Assembly (NCBI GenBank): GCA_034620365.1
Contig: JAQGEQ010000171.1
Span: 186,001-250,000 of the forward strand
Source: Pegea sp. RAD2-039
Lineage: Eukaryota > Chordata > Thaliacea > Salpida > Salpidae
DNA: 64,000 nt
Reading direction: 5' to 3'
Below the pieces are notes generated by a model. That model saw only the letters and a program-made list of their open reading frames with translations, was not told where the DNA came from and made no database searches. The position numbers were made by a program, and so were the translations under genes. This document shows positions 25,252 through 37,561 of this stretch, one piece after another. How positions within the stretch are numbered: position 1 is the stretch's first letter; each line of letters begins with the position of its first letter.

Positions 25252-27179
25252 AGAATTAAATTTGCTATATTTATTATATATTGTAAAATAACAAAGTAAA
25301 TATTTAAACAAAAATATAGATATTGAATTGATAGAAAAGATTTTATCTGAATTTGCAAGAAAAATAAGTTTAAGCTAGCTTATAGTACATTACAAGAGTT
25401 TTAATCATATTTAAAGCTATAGATTGATGATAAGATTAAATAGACTAAACTATGACTTTAAACAAATATTTTATCTATTATATACAAACTAATAATCAAG
25501 AAAACAAAACTAAAACAGTTTATAAGATAAGCTGGTTAGCTCATTATGAAAATCAGTAATACTAATTACCTATCTTAATTTTATATCTAGTAAAAAACTA
25601 CTAACATAAACATAACTTAAAGACAAAATAGTTAAAGTAAGGCATATTAAACATTAAGATTTGGTTTTTGATTTAGTATCAAATTACTTTGATAAAATTA
25701 TATATAGTTATTTATAACTTACAAATATGATCAAATGAATGTTTATACTTTATAAGGCATTATAAAAAGTATTTATATAAAACTATCAATAACTTTACAC
25801 ATTATTAGAAATAATCTGATTCATTATTTAGATAACCAACACGAAAGTTACACTAATATTACAAAGGTGATTTCTTATATTTGTATCTACCAAAAATATT
25901 AAAGATATCATTAAAATCAACAATTAGTAATAACTTATTATTGTTATGTTTCAAATGTCAGAAAGTTATCAATTTCTTTATAAAAGGTAAATGGCATCAA
26001 TATCTTATAAATATATTTCAATAATTAGGTAATACAACGATAAGCTTAAATCTAATTTTTGTACTTAACTTTCCAATTCATATTTAAGATTCAAAAAGAA
26101 AAAATAAAGAATAGAACTTAATAAAACATTTTTATACAAGAAATAAAAGATCAGTTTTAAATAAACTTAACCTGCTATTATGTAGCTAAAAGTTATCAAA
26201 TTTTAAAAAGTCTTTAAATCTGTAAATAATCATTTAAAACACTACTTATGGCTGTTAACTTTATAACAATCTAAGTTTGATAAGAAAAAGATTTTATTAT
26301 CAGATATATCTTATATAGTTTATTTTTACTTATAATCTAAACATAAAAATAAGCTTTTAAAAATAACTATAAGTCAATAGACTATAACATTTATTTGAGG
26401 TATGTTTTTGTTATGTAATAAAATTATGTATAACTACCAGTAATTTTGAATATAAACCTGAAATATAAATGAAAAAATACTTTCTTAAAATAATAATCTA
26501 AAGTAATAAGCAACAACAAAATATTATGATGAAACATCACATAGTATTATGATTATGAAAGTTTACATAAAAAATACAGTTTTTAAAGTTTAGCTTTTTA
26601 AAATATCATAATATAATTTCAGATTAGTCATATGATACAATAGTTTAGCTATAAGCTATAAATTTAGCCTTAAAATCAAATGGTTAGAAAATATAAAATT
26701 GCCCATTTGCTTTTATAAACATTTCTTTTATGATAGTCAATGTAATTTGTGTTGGAATTCAAAAATATAGGGTAATCAAAATAGTTAAAATATCATTTTA
26801 TTTATTATCATATAAATAAAAAGACTTAATAACTTACATATTGCAATCAACATACAAAGTACAAAAAAATCACTGAGTATGACAATAATAACTCTAAGAT
26901 ATAATCAAATAGTTTGATACGCTATGATGACATTAAAAAACATTTAGCTTAAAAATACAAAATAATTCAACGGTCATTTTACACTACAAAACAGAATTGA
27001 ACAAAATTTCCAGAATAATAAATAATATGATATATCCAAGTAGCTTGTTTGCTATTTAATGAGTATTTCAAGAAGTGTTTTTACCATATAATATGAAGCA
27101 GAAAATATATGGAATCAGAAATTAATTGTTTATTATGAACAGTCCAGTACCCTAGATAACAACATGAATCCTAATCACG

Positions 27180-27560
27180 AATACTGCGGTTGGTTTATTT
27201 TTTAGTCAATTTTTCCGTTACACTTGAGTTGCTTTGAACCTGCATAATGTTGGTTAGTACTCTTGACGACTAAAACTGGTGATTGTTTTCACTTTTAACG
27301 CATCTGCAATTACTAGTTGTTCTCTTTCAGCAAGGTGACTCTTATTGGTAGCCATAAAAACAGCTGACTGTTTCTGATCGAGCCTTTTAAGCGTACGATA
27401 GCTTTACAAGTGAAAATCAGCTGAAGCGGTCAACGCTTGATATCACAAAATGTTAGTAAAGCGTAACGAGGGCGAAACAGCTGATTTCCTATAAACAAGG
27501 CTGTAAGCGTTGGTTTTAACCAATAAGCGCATGGCACACCCTGCATTTATAAACTAACCT
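27180..27560. promoter_or_regulatory. GC-richer patch with repeated short motifs, candidate promoter/enhancer
   Basis: This roughly 380-bp island stands out sharply from the surrounding AT-rich DNA. It contains three CAGCTG sites (near 27361, 27418 and 27479), at least five copies of AAGCG in either orientation between 27388 and 27530, and a CCAAT box (AACCAATAAGCG) near 27518. It lies 2.1 kb upstream of the UBE2H coding start on the minus strand. A promoter with a noncoding first exon is one reading; a distal enhancer is another. No core promoter element decides this. Confidence 0.35.
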
Positions 27561-30500
27561 TTTTTTATTTAAATTTACTTGATTTTTATAATAATTATTT
27601 ATTTTAAATCTTGATAGTTAAATGATTTGAGGGTTTCATATCCATTTGCTTTATCTCATTAGATGCCAACTTTTGTTTAATTTCTTAATCAAGAGTCTAG
27701 TAATCAACATTTAAACAACAAGAAATTAAAATAAATAAGTAAACTTTTAGTTATACAGTATATATAGTACTAAAGTTAATAAAGTTATTATTATATTATA
27801 GTTAAATAAATCCTACTAGTTTTACCAAAATTTTATTCTTTTGCTATAAATTATTAATAAATTATCAATATATTAAAAAAAACCCTAAATTTGTTTAGCA
27901 AATATTGTGATTTTAAAGTTTTTTATATCTTTTTAAGCAAAGATTTTACGATATAAAGACTGCTAAATGCAACTAAGACTTTGTACTACTGAAGCTACTT
28001 CTACATACTAAGAGTTTAAAATGATACTAACGATTCAAAAATAAATTTTTATAGTTTCTTTTATCTATAGAAAGCTTCTACAATAAAATTAAAATAAATA
28101 AAAAAAAAAGTCCGATAAAGTATATATATTCCTTTCGGCGACAATTTATTTATGTATTATCTCTATTTGGTTTGAAATAAACAAGGTGTAACACCACATG
28201 TAAATTATCTAAATTAGTCGATTACGAAAAAAGTACCTAAATATTCAAACAAATTGTAATTTAACTAATAAGTAAATTGTTTCTGAAAGAAATGGTAGGA
28301 TTATAACGAATCTTTTACAACTATATATATTTTAACTAAATTAATGAGCTAAGCTTTCGACAGTTGACAAAAACCTTAAACTACTAAGACTTTTAAAAAT
28401 GCAAAAGTTAAATAATCAAATAAAAAATCTATAAACACGAAATTCTGGTTTAATAATGCTTCTTAATCTAACTTATTTGTCACTTTAAAAATCTTACTTA
28501 TAATATAACTTAAGTATTTTTATTCAAAAATAACATTTGTTTCAAAATTATAATTATAAAAATTGTCATTAATGTTGTTTGGTTATGTTTCACTACTTTT
28601 AATTTTATATCAAATAATAGTTAGATGAAAATGTACTTTGAATTATAATTTTTAATTTGATAATTATTAAGTAACTAAGTTTATTTTTTAATAAATTTGG
28701 TAGTAAATGTGAGCTTTTAAAATGTTTATTAATTAGATGATCAAGTGATGCTGTAACTATTTTGTTTTAGACTTAATAGCATAAAACTTTAGTATTGATT
28801 GCTTTTTTAATATTATTAAACTTTCTTTAGAATGAATTAGATACTTCAACTTAAACATTTTTACCATTTACAAACTTTTAAAAACTTGAGCGTTTGACCT
28901 TTTACAACTACCACAAATAGTTTTTTTTTATTTAAAATGTTTTTTAGTTTGTATAAGATGTTTTTATCTTTTATATTCAAGTATTTCTTTAGATAACTAG
29001 TATAGTAAGTGCTATTTTGAGTTTTAATCTAATTTAAGGGTTTACATGTTCACCTTGTTTACAACTGTTAATTCAACTTAACCTAAAACTAGAAAACATT
29101 TCCAAGCTCCAAAACAAAATATTTCGTTATTTGATAAATTTTTTGATCTTAATAAAAAATAATGCCGAACATAACCGTGAGTTCGAATATTAAGTTTTTT
29201 TAATAATATTTTGGAATTTTGAAAACCCATAGATTATTTCAAGATTTCTAAGTTAAGGACAAGACTGTCAACAATAAAAAAACAATTTTCTAGATAGTGT
29301 TTTCAATTATCAAAGTGCTGCTTTGTTTGTGTGTGTCATGCTTGAGTGCACTCATTTCAGGTCAAACCAATACGATATGAATTCAGTTGAAGCAAATGAC
29401 CTGAGTTTATCACGTGACTTTTCTTTAAGCGCGACGTAAACACTTCCGAGACAATTAGATCGACTAAATTATCTATTTGCTAATCTAAACGACGAGTTGT
29501 GTGGTTTGAGTCTGGCTTAGATCTCATGTAATACACTACCTTAGATTAAACTGATTTATTTGATTTGGCAGATAAAGATCTCCTTAACCAACCACCTAAG
29601 CTATGTAAACAGATAGCACAGATGGACGATCTACTTTGATAACTTCCTGATAGTATCTTCTTACAAAACTTTATCTTACCTCAATTTTAAACTTTTTTTA
29701 AACACTTAGACTTTTTTTAAGACTCGCATCATTTATTATTAAAATGTCTTAAAAAGACGGACTTAAGAAAATTTTTTTTTGTAAATAATTGTTTTTTTTT
29801 TCATTTAAAGGATCGAATAAATAATTTTATAATAAATTCTATGGTTAATAGTAAATTTTGAAAGATAGATTTATCCTGTATTATCCATCATTGCATATTA
29901 ATTTTTCATTTATCTTTGTCTAGACAACTTTGAATACTTCCTTCAAAGCGTTCTTATTTAATTTTCAGTCACCTTTAATTTCCTGTTTTATTTTCTCGAT
30001 CATTTTAATGTAAGTCTTTAAAAGATTTTTGTTTGTTTATTTATCTTAATGACGTAGTAATTACAGTTTGTTTAAACATTTTGATATTTTAATTTTCAAA
30101 AACTTTATAAATTTTTCAGAAGCATAAATTAATTATTTAATAAATAATATATTGAACATTCACCACTTTGACAGTTTTAATAAAAAATATTTTATTAAAT
30201 AGATTTTTCAAATAAGATGAAATAAAACGTAATAAAACTGACTGAGTTTAAACAAAATTAATCACTTTTAGTCAAGGCACAAAAGTTGTAAAAAATTTAA
30301 GTTGAGTCAAGTTATTAAACTAGTTAAGTGTTTACATAAGTCTACCAACTAACCGCTTGTATTTGAAAGTCATTCTTGACTTGTTGTTTTCAAATATTTT
30401 TGTGATTTCTATTATTAAACTTAAAAAGTTTGAAAACTTCTACATTGTTTTGTTAGGTGAAGCCATGGAATAAGTTCTGTTTTGAAATACTTTAGAAATA

Positions 30501-31533
30501 CACCAAGCATGACTAGTGTTATGGCCTTGTTGAAATTTTCATGAATGACAACAAGTTAAAATAAACAACTTTGTGAAAATTGGAGAAACCTTTTTATAAT
30601 TTTAATTTATTTTTAAACAAAACTTGACCAAAGTTAAATTAGAATCTAATCTAACCTAACTATAACCTTTTAATTTTCAAAGTTCATTTAACAATTAATA
30701 GAGAAATGTGACATTAAAAAATAATTGACAAGTTTATGTAATTAAATAATTCAATTAGATTATTTTTTGACAAAACGAGGTATATTTGTGTTACAAAATT
30801 ATTTGAATGTGAATAGTTTAAGTATTTTTCGAAATTGATAAGTTTGTAATTTTAATGATATTGTTTATTATGTAAGCAGATGTTTTAATACGAAGTTATG
30901 ACATGTATGAAACATGCCCTTAAATCTTGTTTACTACTTTTAGGTAACGCTTGAGTAAATCCTGCTTATCAAGTATATCAACAAAGAATTATTGATAAAA
31001 ATTATTATCCTTGGAGCCAAAATTTAAAAAAAAGTTAAATAAAAGCTTATTCAATGCTTAAAATATTCCAAGACTTAAAAATGTTCTCTAAAAGTTTTTG
31101 TATTGATAACTGTTTTTAATTTGACCTATCAAATCGATATTATCCTTTCTCAACCTACTTTTGTCTTTTGTTTCTTTTTTGTAGCACTAAACTACTATGG
31201 CTGGACTCTTTTAAGAAAACTTTTAGAAATTTGTGTCAAAAAGATAAGTTGTTTCGAATTCGATTAACTTTAATTCTGAAGTTTTATCATTTTTGTTATA
31301 ACAAGACATATTTTTAAGCTAATGTTTTAAACTTTTTAGCAAAATAATTTATTAATAGACCCAATCAAACTATTTTTGCTATTTATATATTATAAATAAG
31401 ATTATAAGAAATATGTAATAATATTTAATAGAATGAAACTATATTAAATATATTCAAGACATCAAGTCGAAAATTTGAAGTGATAAACTAATTTCATATT
31501 TTAGAATTAATCAGAGTTAAAATGTCATTATAT

Positions 31534-31743
31534 GAATAATTAAAAAATTCCAAATATAATAAATATAAAAATTGTTTTATTCACAATAATAAATTGTATT
31601 TATAATATAATTGGATTTGAATAAATCAAATGTATATAGAATAATTAAAAAATTCCAAATATAATAAATATAAAAATTGTTTTATTCACAATAATAAATT
31701 GTATTTATAATATAATTGGATTTGAATAAATCAAATGTATATA
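31534..31743. repeat. Tandem duplication, 2 x 105 bp, AT-rich
   Basis: Two head-to-tail copies (31534-31638 and 31639-31743) appear identical by eye. Each begins GAATAATTAAAAAATTCC and ends TCAAATGTATATA. The unit is nearly all A/T, with no coding potential and no terminal inverted repeats. It looks like a simple recent segmental slip. Confidence 0.93.
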
Positions 31744-34528
31744 GTAAATACATTATGAAAACGTTCGAAACATATTGAGCTCAAATTTAGAGAAAAGTTT
31801 TTGATAAAAAGCTTAACATACTGTTGAAATATAAAAATAATATTTAATAACAAGCAAAATGAATAAACCAAGTTTGATGGACTACTCAAACAACTAAAGT
31901 TTTTAGTAAAATACATTTAAACTAAAATTAAATAAACATGGAAAGCAGTTTAAATTAAAATCAAAAAACATTTTACTTCATTTACAAAAGAATTGTCATT
32001 AAAAGAACTTTACTTTCGACTGTAGTCAGCTAACTATAAAAGCTTTTTCAAATTTGTTTATAAAGATTTTTATTAAATGTGATAAAGATATATTGTTGTA
32101 TTAATACAAGTAAAATATTGGACAAATAATAGATTTAAGAATTAAGGTTCAACCAGATATAGTAAATCTTAAGATTGGTTTCAATTATCCTTAAAAGTAT
32201 TTTGGAAACCCTTATATAGGCAGTTATACAAATAAAGTAAATTTACTGCAATTATTACTTAAATTAAAATTTTTATTTTCCATTTTTCATCTGCCATATA
32301 CTTTTTTAATTTAATCTTTTTAAGTCATAATAAATTACAATTATATATAATCGCTGGTATCTATATTGAATGTATAAATTTTTTGCGTAAAACAAATTGA
32401 ATATGATATGGAAGAGGGAATTTGTTCATCCGTTTGCTCTAGTAAAATCTGTAAGTCTTGGAGACCAAGAATTTATAAATTCAGTGGCGTTAAAAGTGCC
32501 GGATTTGATTTATGAGCTACCATGTGAGTGGAACTTACAATATAGGCATGATCCTAAAAGATGTCTCTAGATTGACTTTGAAAAAGATTTGAAAATCTTG
32601 CATTTTAATCTTCCTGTTAAAGAAATTAGCAAAACACAACAAACAAAAGAGCTTTTATCTTAAATGCAAAAGATAAAAAACCGAACTCCTAAATAAACTC
32701 TTCAATTTTACATCACCTATACTTATCTAATCTATAATTATATTTATAACTAGTATATATTCCTTAAAACTTTTAATTTACTCGTAATGTTTCGTTTTTG
32801 TCCGCTATAAGAACTGTTGAATTTGTTACTTGCAGCCATGGGTTGAATAAATAAATATTTGTAAAATTTTGGCATCAATTTGAAGATGAAGCTTATTTAT
32901 CTATTAAAAGGATGGCTGTAGTTAACAGATTATAAACCTTTTATAGCAAAGGCAAAACAATATGACTGCAGCGGAATAGTGAAAAGCTTTTAAGTACCAC
33001 ATTTCAACATATATATTATTAGTTAATTATATATATTATAAATATATATTCAATTGAAATCAAATCATTACCACCGCATCATTTCACCTCATTTACTCGA
33101 TATGGTCAGTATAAATCACTTTTTCGACCATTTGGATCTTAACTTTATTAGATTTTCTCTCTATAATTTAACGCCAAATGTGATTCATGTAGCGATTAAA
33201 TAATATTCTGTTTTTTCATAAGAGATTGCAAACTACAATTGTCTCATCTTTGTGCTTTTAAGAAAGTTATTCTATAGAAATACAGAAAATGAAGATATTC
33301 TTTCATATTTGATGATTTTAGAAGACTTTATTCCCATTTGCCGTTTCTTAGTATTTTTTCACCTAGATGCTACTCCCTTATAACATTACCAGCAGAACTT
33401 TACCAGTAAAACTGACTGTCTCTCATCAAATTAGCTTTTTATTTCATTTTAAATTTCTAGCTGTATCTGAATTAACATTCGCCTCGTATTAATAGACATA
33501 TCGGTCATATATATCAAATCTTTATCATATTAGTTGCAAACTTACTGAGTTTAAATAGCTGTAAGCTAGAAGTTTGCTTTGTTTAATTATTATTTTTTAA
33601 TAAAAATGTCTTATAATACGCTGGGCTCATATATGAATAAAGACTGCTAATATTTTATCAAGCTTGTGCTAAGAGATAAACACGACAAATAAACTGGCCG
33701 TTCTATCGTCTAAATTCTTAATAAAAGCATAAGTAAAAGATTATCAAACATTTTTATGAGATGAATTATCACAATAAACTAAAATTTCACAGATTTAAAA
33801 ATTTATTAAAATAATGTTTAAAGTAATCTATAATCAAAAAGAGTTTTAAAAATTACTTCAGGCGTTTTAATTAAAAACTGTTGCTATTCGGTTGCTATAT
33901 ACGGTATTGATCTATAAGGCAGGTTTTAAGTCATTTGAATGATAATAATTATATAATAGTTATAATAGTAAATTATAGAGCTGCAAAATGTAAAAAAGCT
34001 GAGCTATATTCAGAGCTTGTAAATATTATTTTTTCTGTACATCAAATAGTCCAGTATTTTGATTATATTCAAATTGATTGTTACAATTTGTTGGGCTTAG
34101 TTAGTGTATTATTAAAATTAATTTTATACTTCTTAGAAAATATTTTCATTTCATAAAAAATTGCTTTTTCTACTCTGGGCAATTTTTAAAAAATATTAAT
34201 AGATTATTAGTCCAAAAAAGTCTAAAACTGTCTAACAACTGAAAAACTCCAAGTTATTTTCAAATCTTTTTCGATGGTTTTATCAAACATTGTTGATAGC
34301 ATTAATAGTAGAAGTTCTTCAGTATTTACTAATAATAGCCTTACGAATTGGTTTAGTTATATACTTACTATGATAAACCTCATTCATATTTTATTGCAAC
34401 ATAAAGTCACAATAATTTTAAGTAGAAATGCTTGTTAAAGTGAAAATTCTAATACCTTATAGATTAATGATCTATTTATTTCTTATTTTAAAGCTATTAT
34501 CAAGTCAAATTTTTATTAAAATAATAAG

Positions 34529-37500
34529 ATGGCTTCAGCTGAATCATTGATGAAAGTACAAGCTCAAGCTCGTGAAAATGCTGCTGAGTTGAAAGATTAT
34601 CTTAAAGACTTGGATAGTTGGCAAAAAGATATTAAAAAAAAAGATATCACTTTTAAAGATATGAAACCAATAAGTCAAGTAACAAATACTTATTATTATT
34701 GTTTTTCTTTTTGTTAAAAATACTAAAAACCATTAATACTTTATAGTTTTTGTTTTATTGCTATGTATATCATAATAAACTTTTAATACTTAGTTAAAAA
34801 ATATCTTAATAAAATGATAAAATGAATTATGAAATTTTTGTTTAATATATTTAAAGATTTTTTAATTTGATACATAAGAGTTTAAATTCTTTAAGATATT
34901 AATTTAGATATTATAGTAAAAATTAAATTTGTTTGAGGTTTGAACAAAGTTTTTTTATATTTTGATTAAAATTATTAAAACATGATAGGGGAAGATGGTT
35001 CCTCCAATAAGATCAGGAGTTCATCCTAAAAGTTCCACATCTATAAAAAAAGAGAAACTCAAATCCTATGATTATACAGCTTGGGATAAACTAGATGTGG
35101 TAAAAAGTTTTTATTTTGAATATTTTACTTTTTTTTCTGATTAAAAATTAATATTTGCTTAATTTACCATTAATATTTACTTATCAAAATTATTTTCTTT
35201 ATCTAAACTTACATTTAGTTAATTTAGATTTTAATTGAAAAAAAAATGTTTACTATTCATGTTTAGTAATTATTTGCTTTAGGATAAATTGATAGAAGAT
35301 ATTGATGAAGAAGATGAAAGAATTAAGTCTGAGAAGTTGGAGAAGCAAGCAGAAAAACTTGAGAAAGATCTCATTAAACTGAGCTTAGAAGAAAAAGAAA
35401 AAGTAGAAACAATTATTTCATTTAATTCTTTTGTAATTTGATTATGTTAGCTTAATATTACTTTTATTAACGATTTTTTTAAAGTTTGCAACTATTTTTA
35501 TAGGGCAAGTTGATTCAACTTGCTTTTCTTCAAGTTGATTCTTGCTAAATAATTTTCTATTCTAGATTTTTTGTTTATAAATAATTTCCTCAAACAATTT
35601 TTACCAACATTTTTTAATGTTTATTAATTAAAAAAGATCTTTTCATACAGATTTATTTTGCCAACTTTCAAATAAAAAATTCACAATATTTGTATAACAA
35701 TTATTGATATCAATAAGAAAATTTTTTGTTTGTTTATTTAAACCTAATTAGAATTAATTATATTTTTCTAAATATTGATTTAATAAAATATAATTTATCT
35801 AAATTTAATTTAGATAAGTTGAATAAATCTCTGCTTTATTTTCGACTGAATTTTTTTGAATAATTTTAAAGGGAAATAAGATGTACAAGAATGGAAATTA
35901 TATGAAAGCACTTGAATGTTACACTAAAGGAATGCAATATGATCCAACTAACGCTGTTCTACCAGCTAATAGAGCAATGACCTACTTAAAACTGAAAAAG
36001 TAATAACTTTTGATAAATATTTAGTTTGTGAGTTTAACATTTTTTTCATTTTTTGATGGATAGGTGGGTAGAGACAGAAGCTGACTGTACACTTGCTCTA
36101 TCATTAAATTCATCTTATGTGAAAGCTTACTTGAGAAGAGGAACTGCCCGTTTAGAAATGGGTAAAACTGAAAGTGCTGAAAAAGGTGGTCTTTGTTACA
36201 CTGATTTATTCTCATCTAAATTAGTGTTTGTGATATTGTAATAATCGATTTAAATTTTTTTTACCAGATTTTAAAGATGTGTTGGTACTTGAACCTGACA
36301 ACAAACAAGCTCAAAGCGATCTGAATAAAATCAGCAAAATGGTTTTTATAAATCTTTTTCAAAATTCATTTTATTTTCAAAGAATTTTGTGCTAAAGACT
36401 TTTTATTTAAGACAATATGAAGTAGTTGAAAGGCTTAAACAAATTTTGATTCATGTAAATTTACCTCAAATAAATGTTAGATAAATATTTCATTATTTAT
36501 AAATAAATGTTCAAAAATGATTTAGGGCAAAAAACCTGAAATAGTAAAAAGTAAGGAACAGCTACCAGCATTTGTATCGAAATGGAAGAAATCACAACGA
36601 ATCAATGCTGTTATACGACCATACAATAGACGGTCAAAGGTAATGTTGCTTCTTCTACTCTGATAGTTTAATCAAATTAATATTCTTTTTCATATCAGTT
36701 TTTATGAGTTGATTTACTAAAAAAATTAATGAAAATTTCAAAACTGTATCTGCAGAAGCCTTTGATTCGATTAAATGTTGAAGAAGTTAGTAAGTTAGAA
36801 GATATAAAGATGTTAGAAGACTCGGAAATTATTGAAACTAAAAAAGATAAAATATCTGAGCTCCCTATCAATCAGCCTCTAATAGAAGAAGTTCAAACAA
36901 ATGATCAGATGATTAATTCTAAAACCAAACCTAAAGTGGTTGAAAAAGAAATGACAAATTTCAAGATCAAAACTTTACCTCCAATTCCCAAAATTTCATC
37001 AAAATTTCGTTCTGATTTAAGCCGCTTACTGAAGTTTAATTCAATATCAGATGCTTTCGACTATTTGATCAGAATCCCACCAAACACATTGCCTAGCATC
37101 ATTAAAAATGATTTAGATGCAGAGTTGTTCGAAGCGATTATCACTTCTTGTAAACCAAACATTGAAAAGTGAGTTTTTCATCTTTAACTTTAAAATAATT
37201 AAAAATCTGTAATTTGTAGATATTCTGATCTTATATTTAAGTTTCTTTCTGTGATCTCTACTTTGAGAAGATTTAGGACAACTTTACTTTGCCTCACTCC
37301 AGCTTGTGAACAAGGTGACATTCGTGAACAAGATTATGTTTTTTAATCTCTAAAATTGTAATCTTTAAGTATTATGTTTTCAAGTCTTACTTCAAATTGT
37401 TGATTTCTTTTTTAAATATTCTATTCCTAACTTTCATCATTAGAAACTGTGAATTATTTTTTACAGATCTTAAAGAAATATTCATTAGATTGAGCTCACA

Positions 37501-37561
37501 GGGTTCTGTTGGCGAAACTTCAAGTTTGAAAGAGTTACAAAAAACTTACAAATGTTTGTAA
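34529..37561 (+). CDS. RPAP3: RNA polymerase II-associated protein 3 (R2TP co-chaperone), single TPR domain
   Basis: RPAP3 is the TPR subunit of the R2TP/HSP90 co-chaperone that assembles RNA polymerases, snoRNPs, PIKKs and, in ciliated cells, dyneins. I read ten exons: 34529-34678, 34989-35099, 35283-35402, 35872-35999, 36064-36185, 36268-36341, 36526-36639, 36756-37168, 37220-37314 and 37467-37561, giving 473 residues. The N-terminal helix contains ELKDYLKDLDSWQKDIKKKD, then PPIR and SYDYTAWDKLDVDKL, as in the human N-terminus. One TPR domain follows (about residues 128-235), with GNKMYKNGNYMKALECYTKG, LPANRAMTYLKLKKW and YVKAYLRRGTARLEMGK. The C-terminal RPAP3_C domain (about residues 345-465) starts LPPIP and contains NDLDAELFEAI. 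Human RPAP3 (about 665 aa) has two TPR domains; here only one is present, with no room for another. Canonical splice borders and frame continuity support every exon. Confidence 0.95.

Larger units (their letters stand above)
25252..34528. other. 9-kb AT-rich gene-poor region upstream of UBE2H and RPAP3
   Basis: No coding region can be supported here. The divergent genes UBE2H (-) and RPAP3 (+) flank it, so their promoters and any 5' UTR exons should be inside. Notable contents are the GC-richer patch at about 27180-27560, a second one at about 29320-29640 (with TCACGTGA near 29410), and the 105-bp tandem duplication at 31534-31743. Confidence 0.45.
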
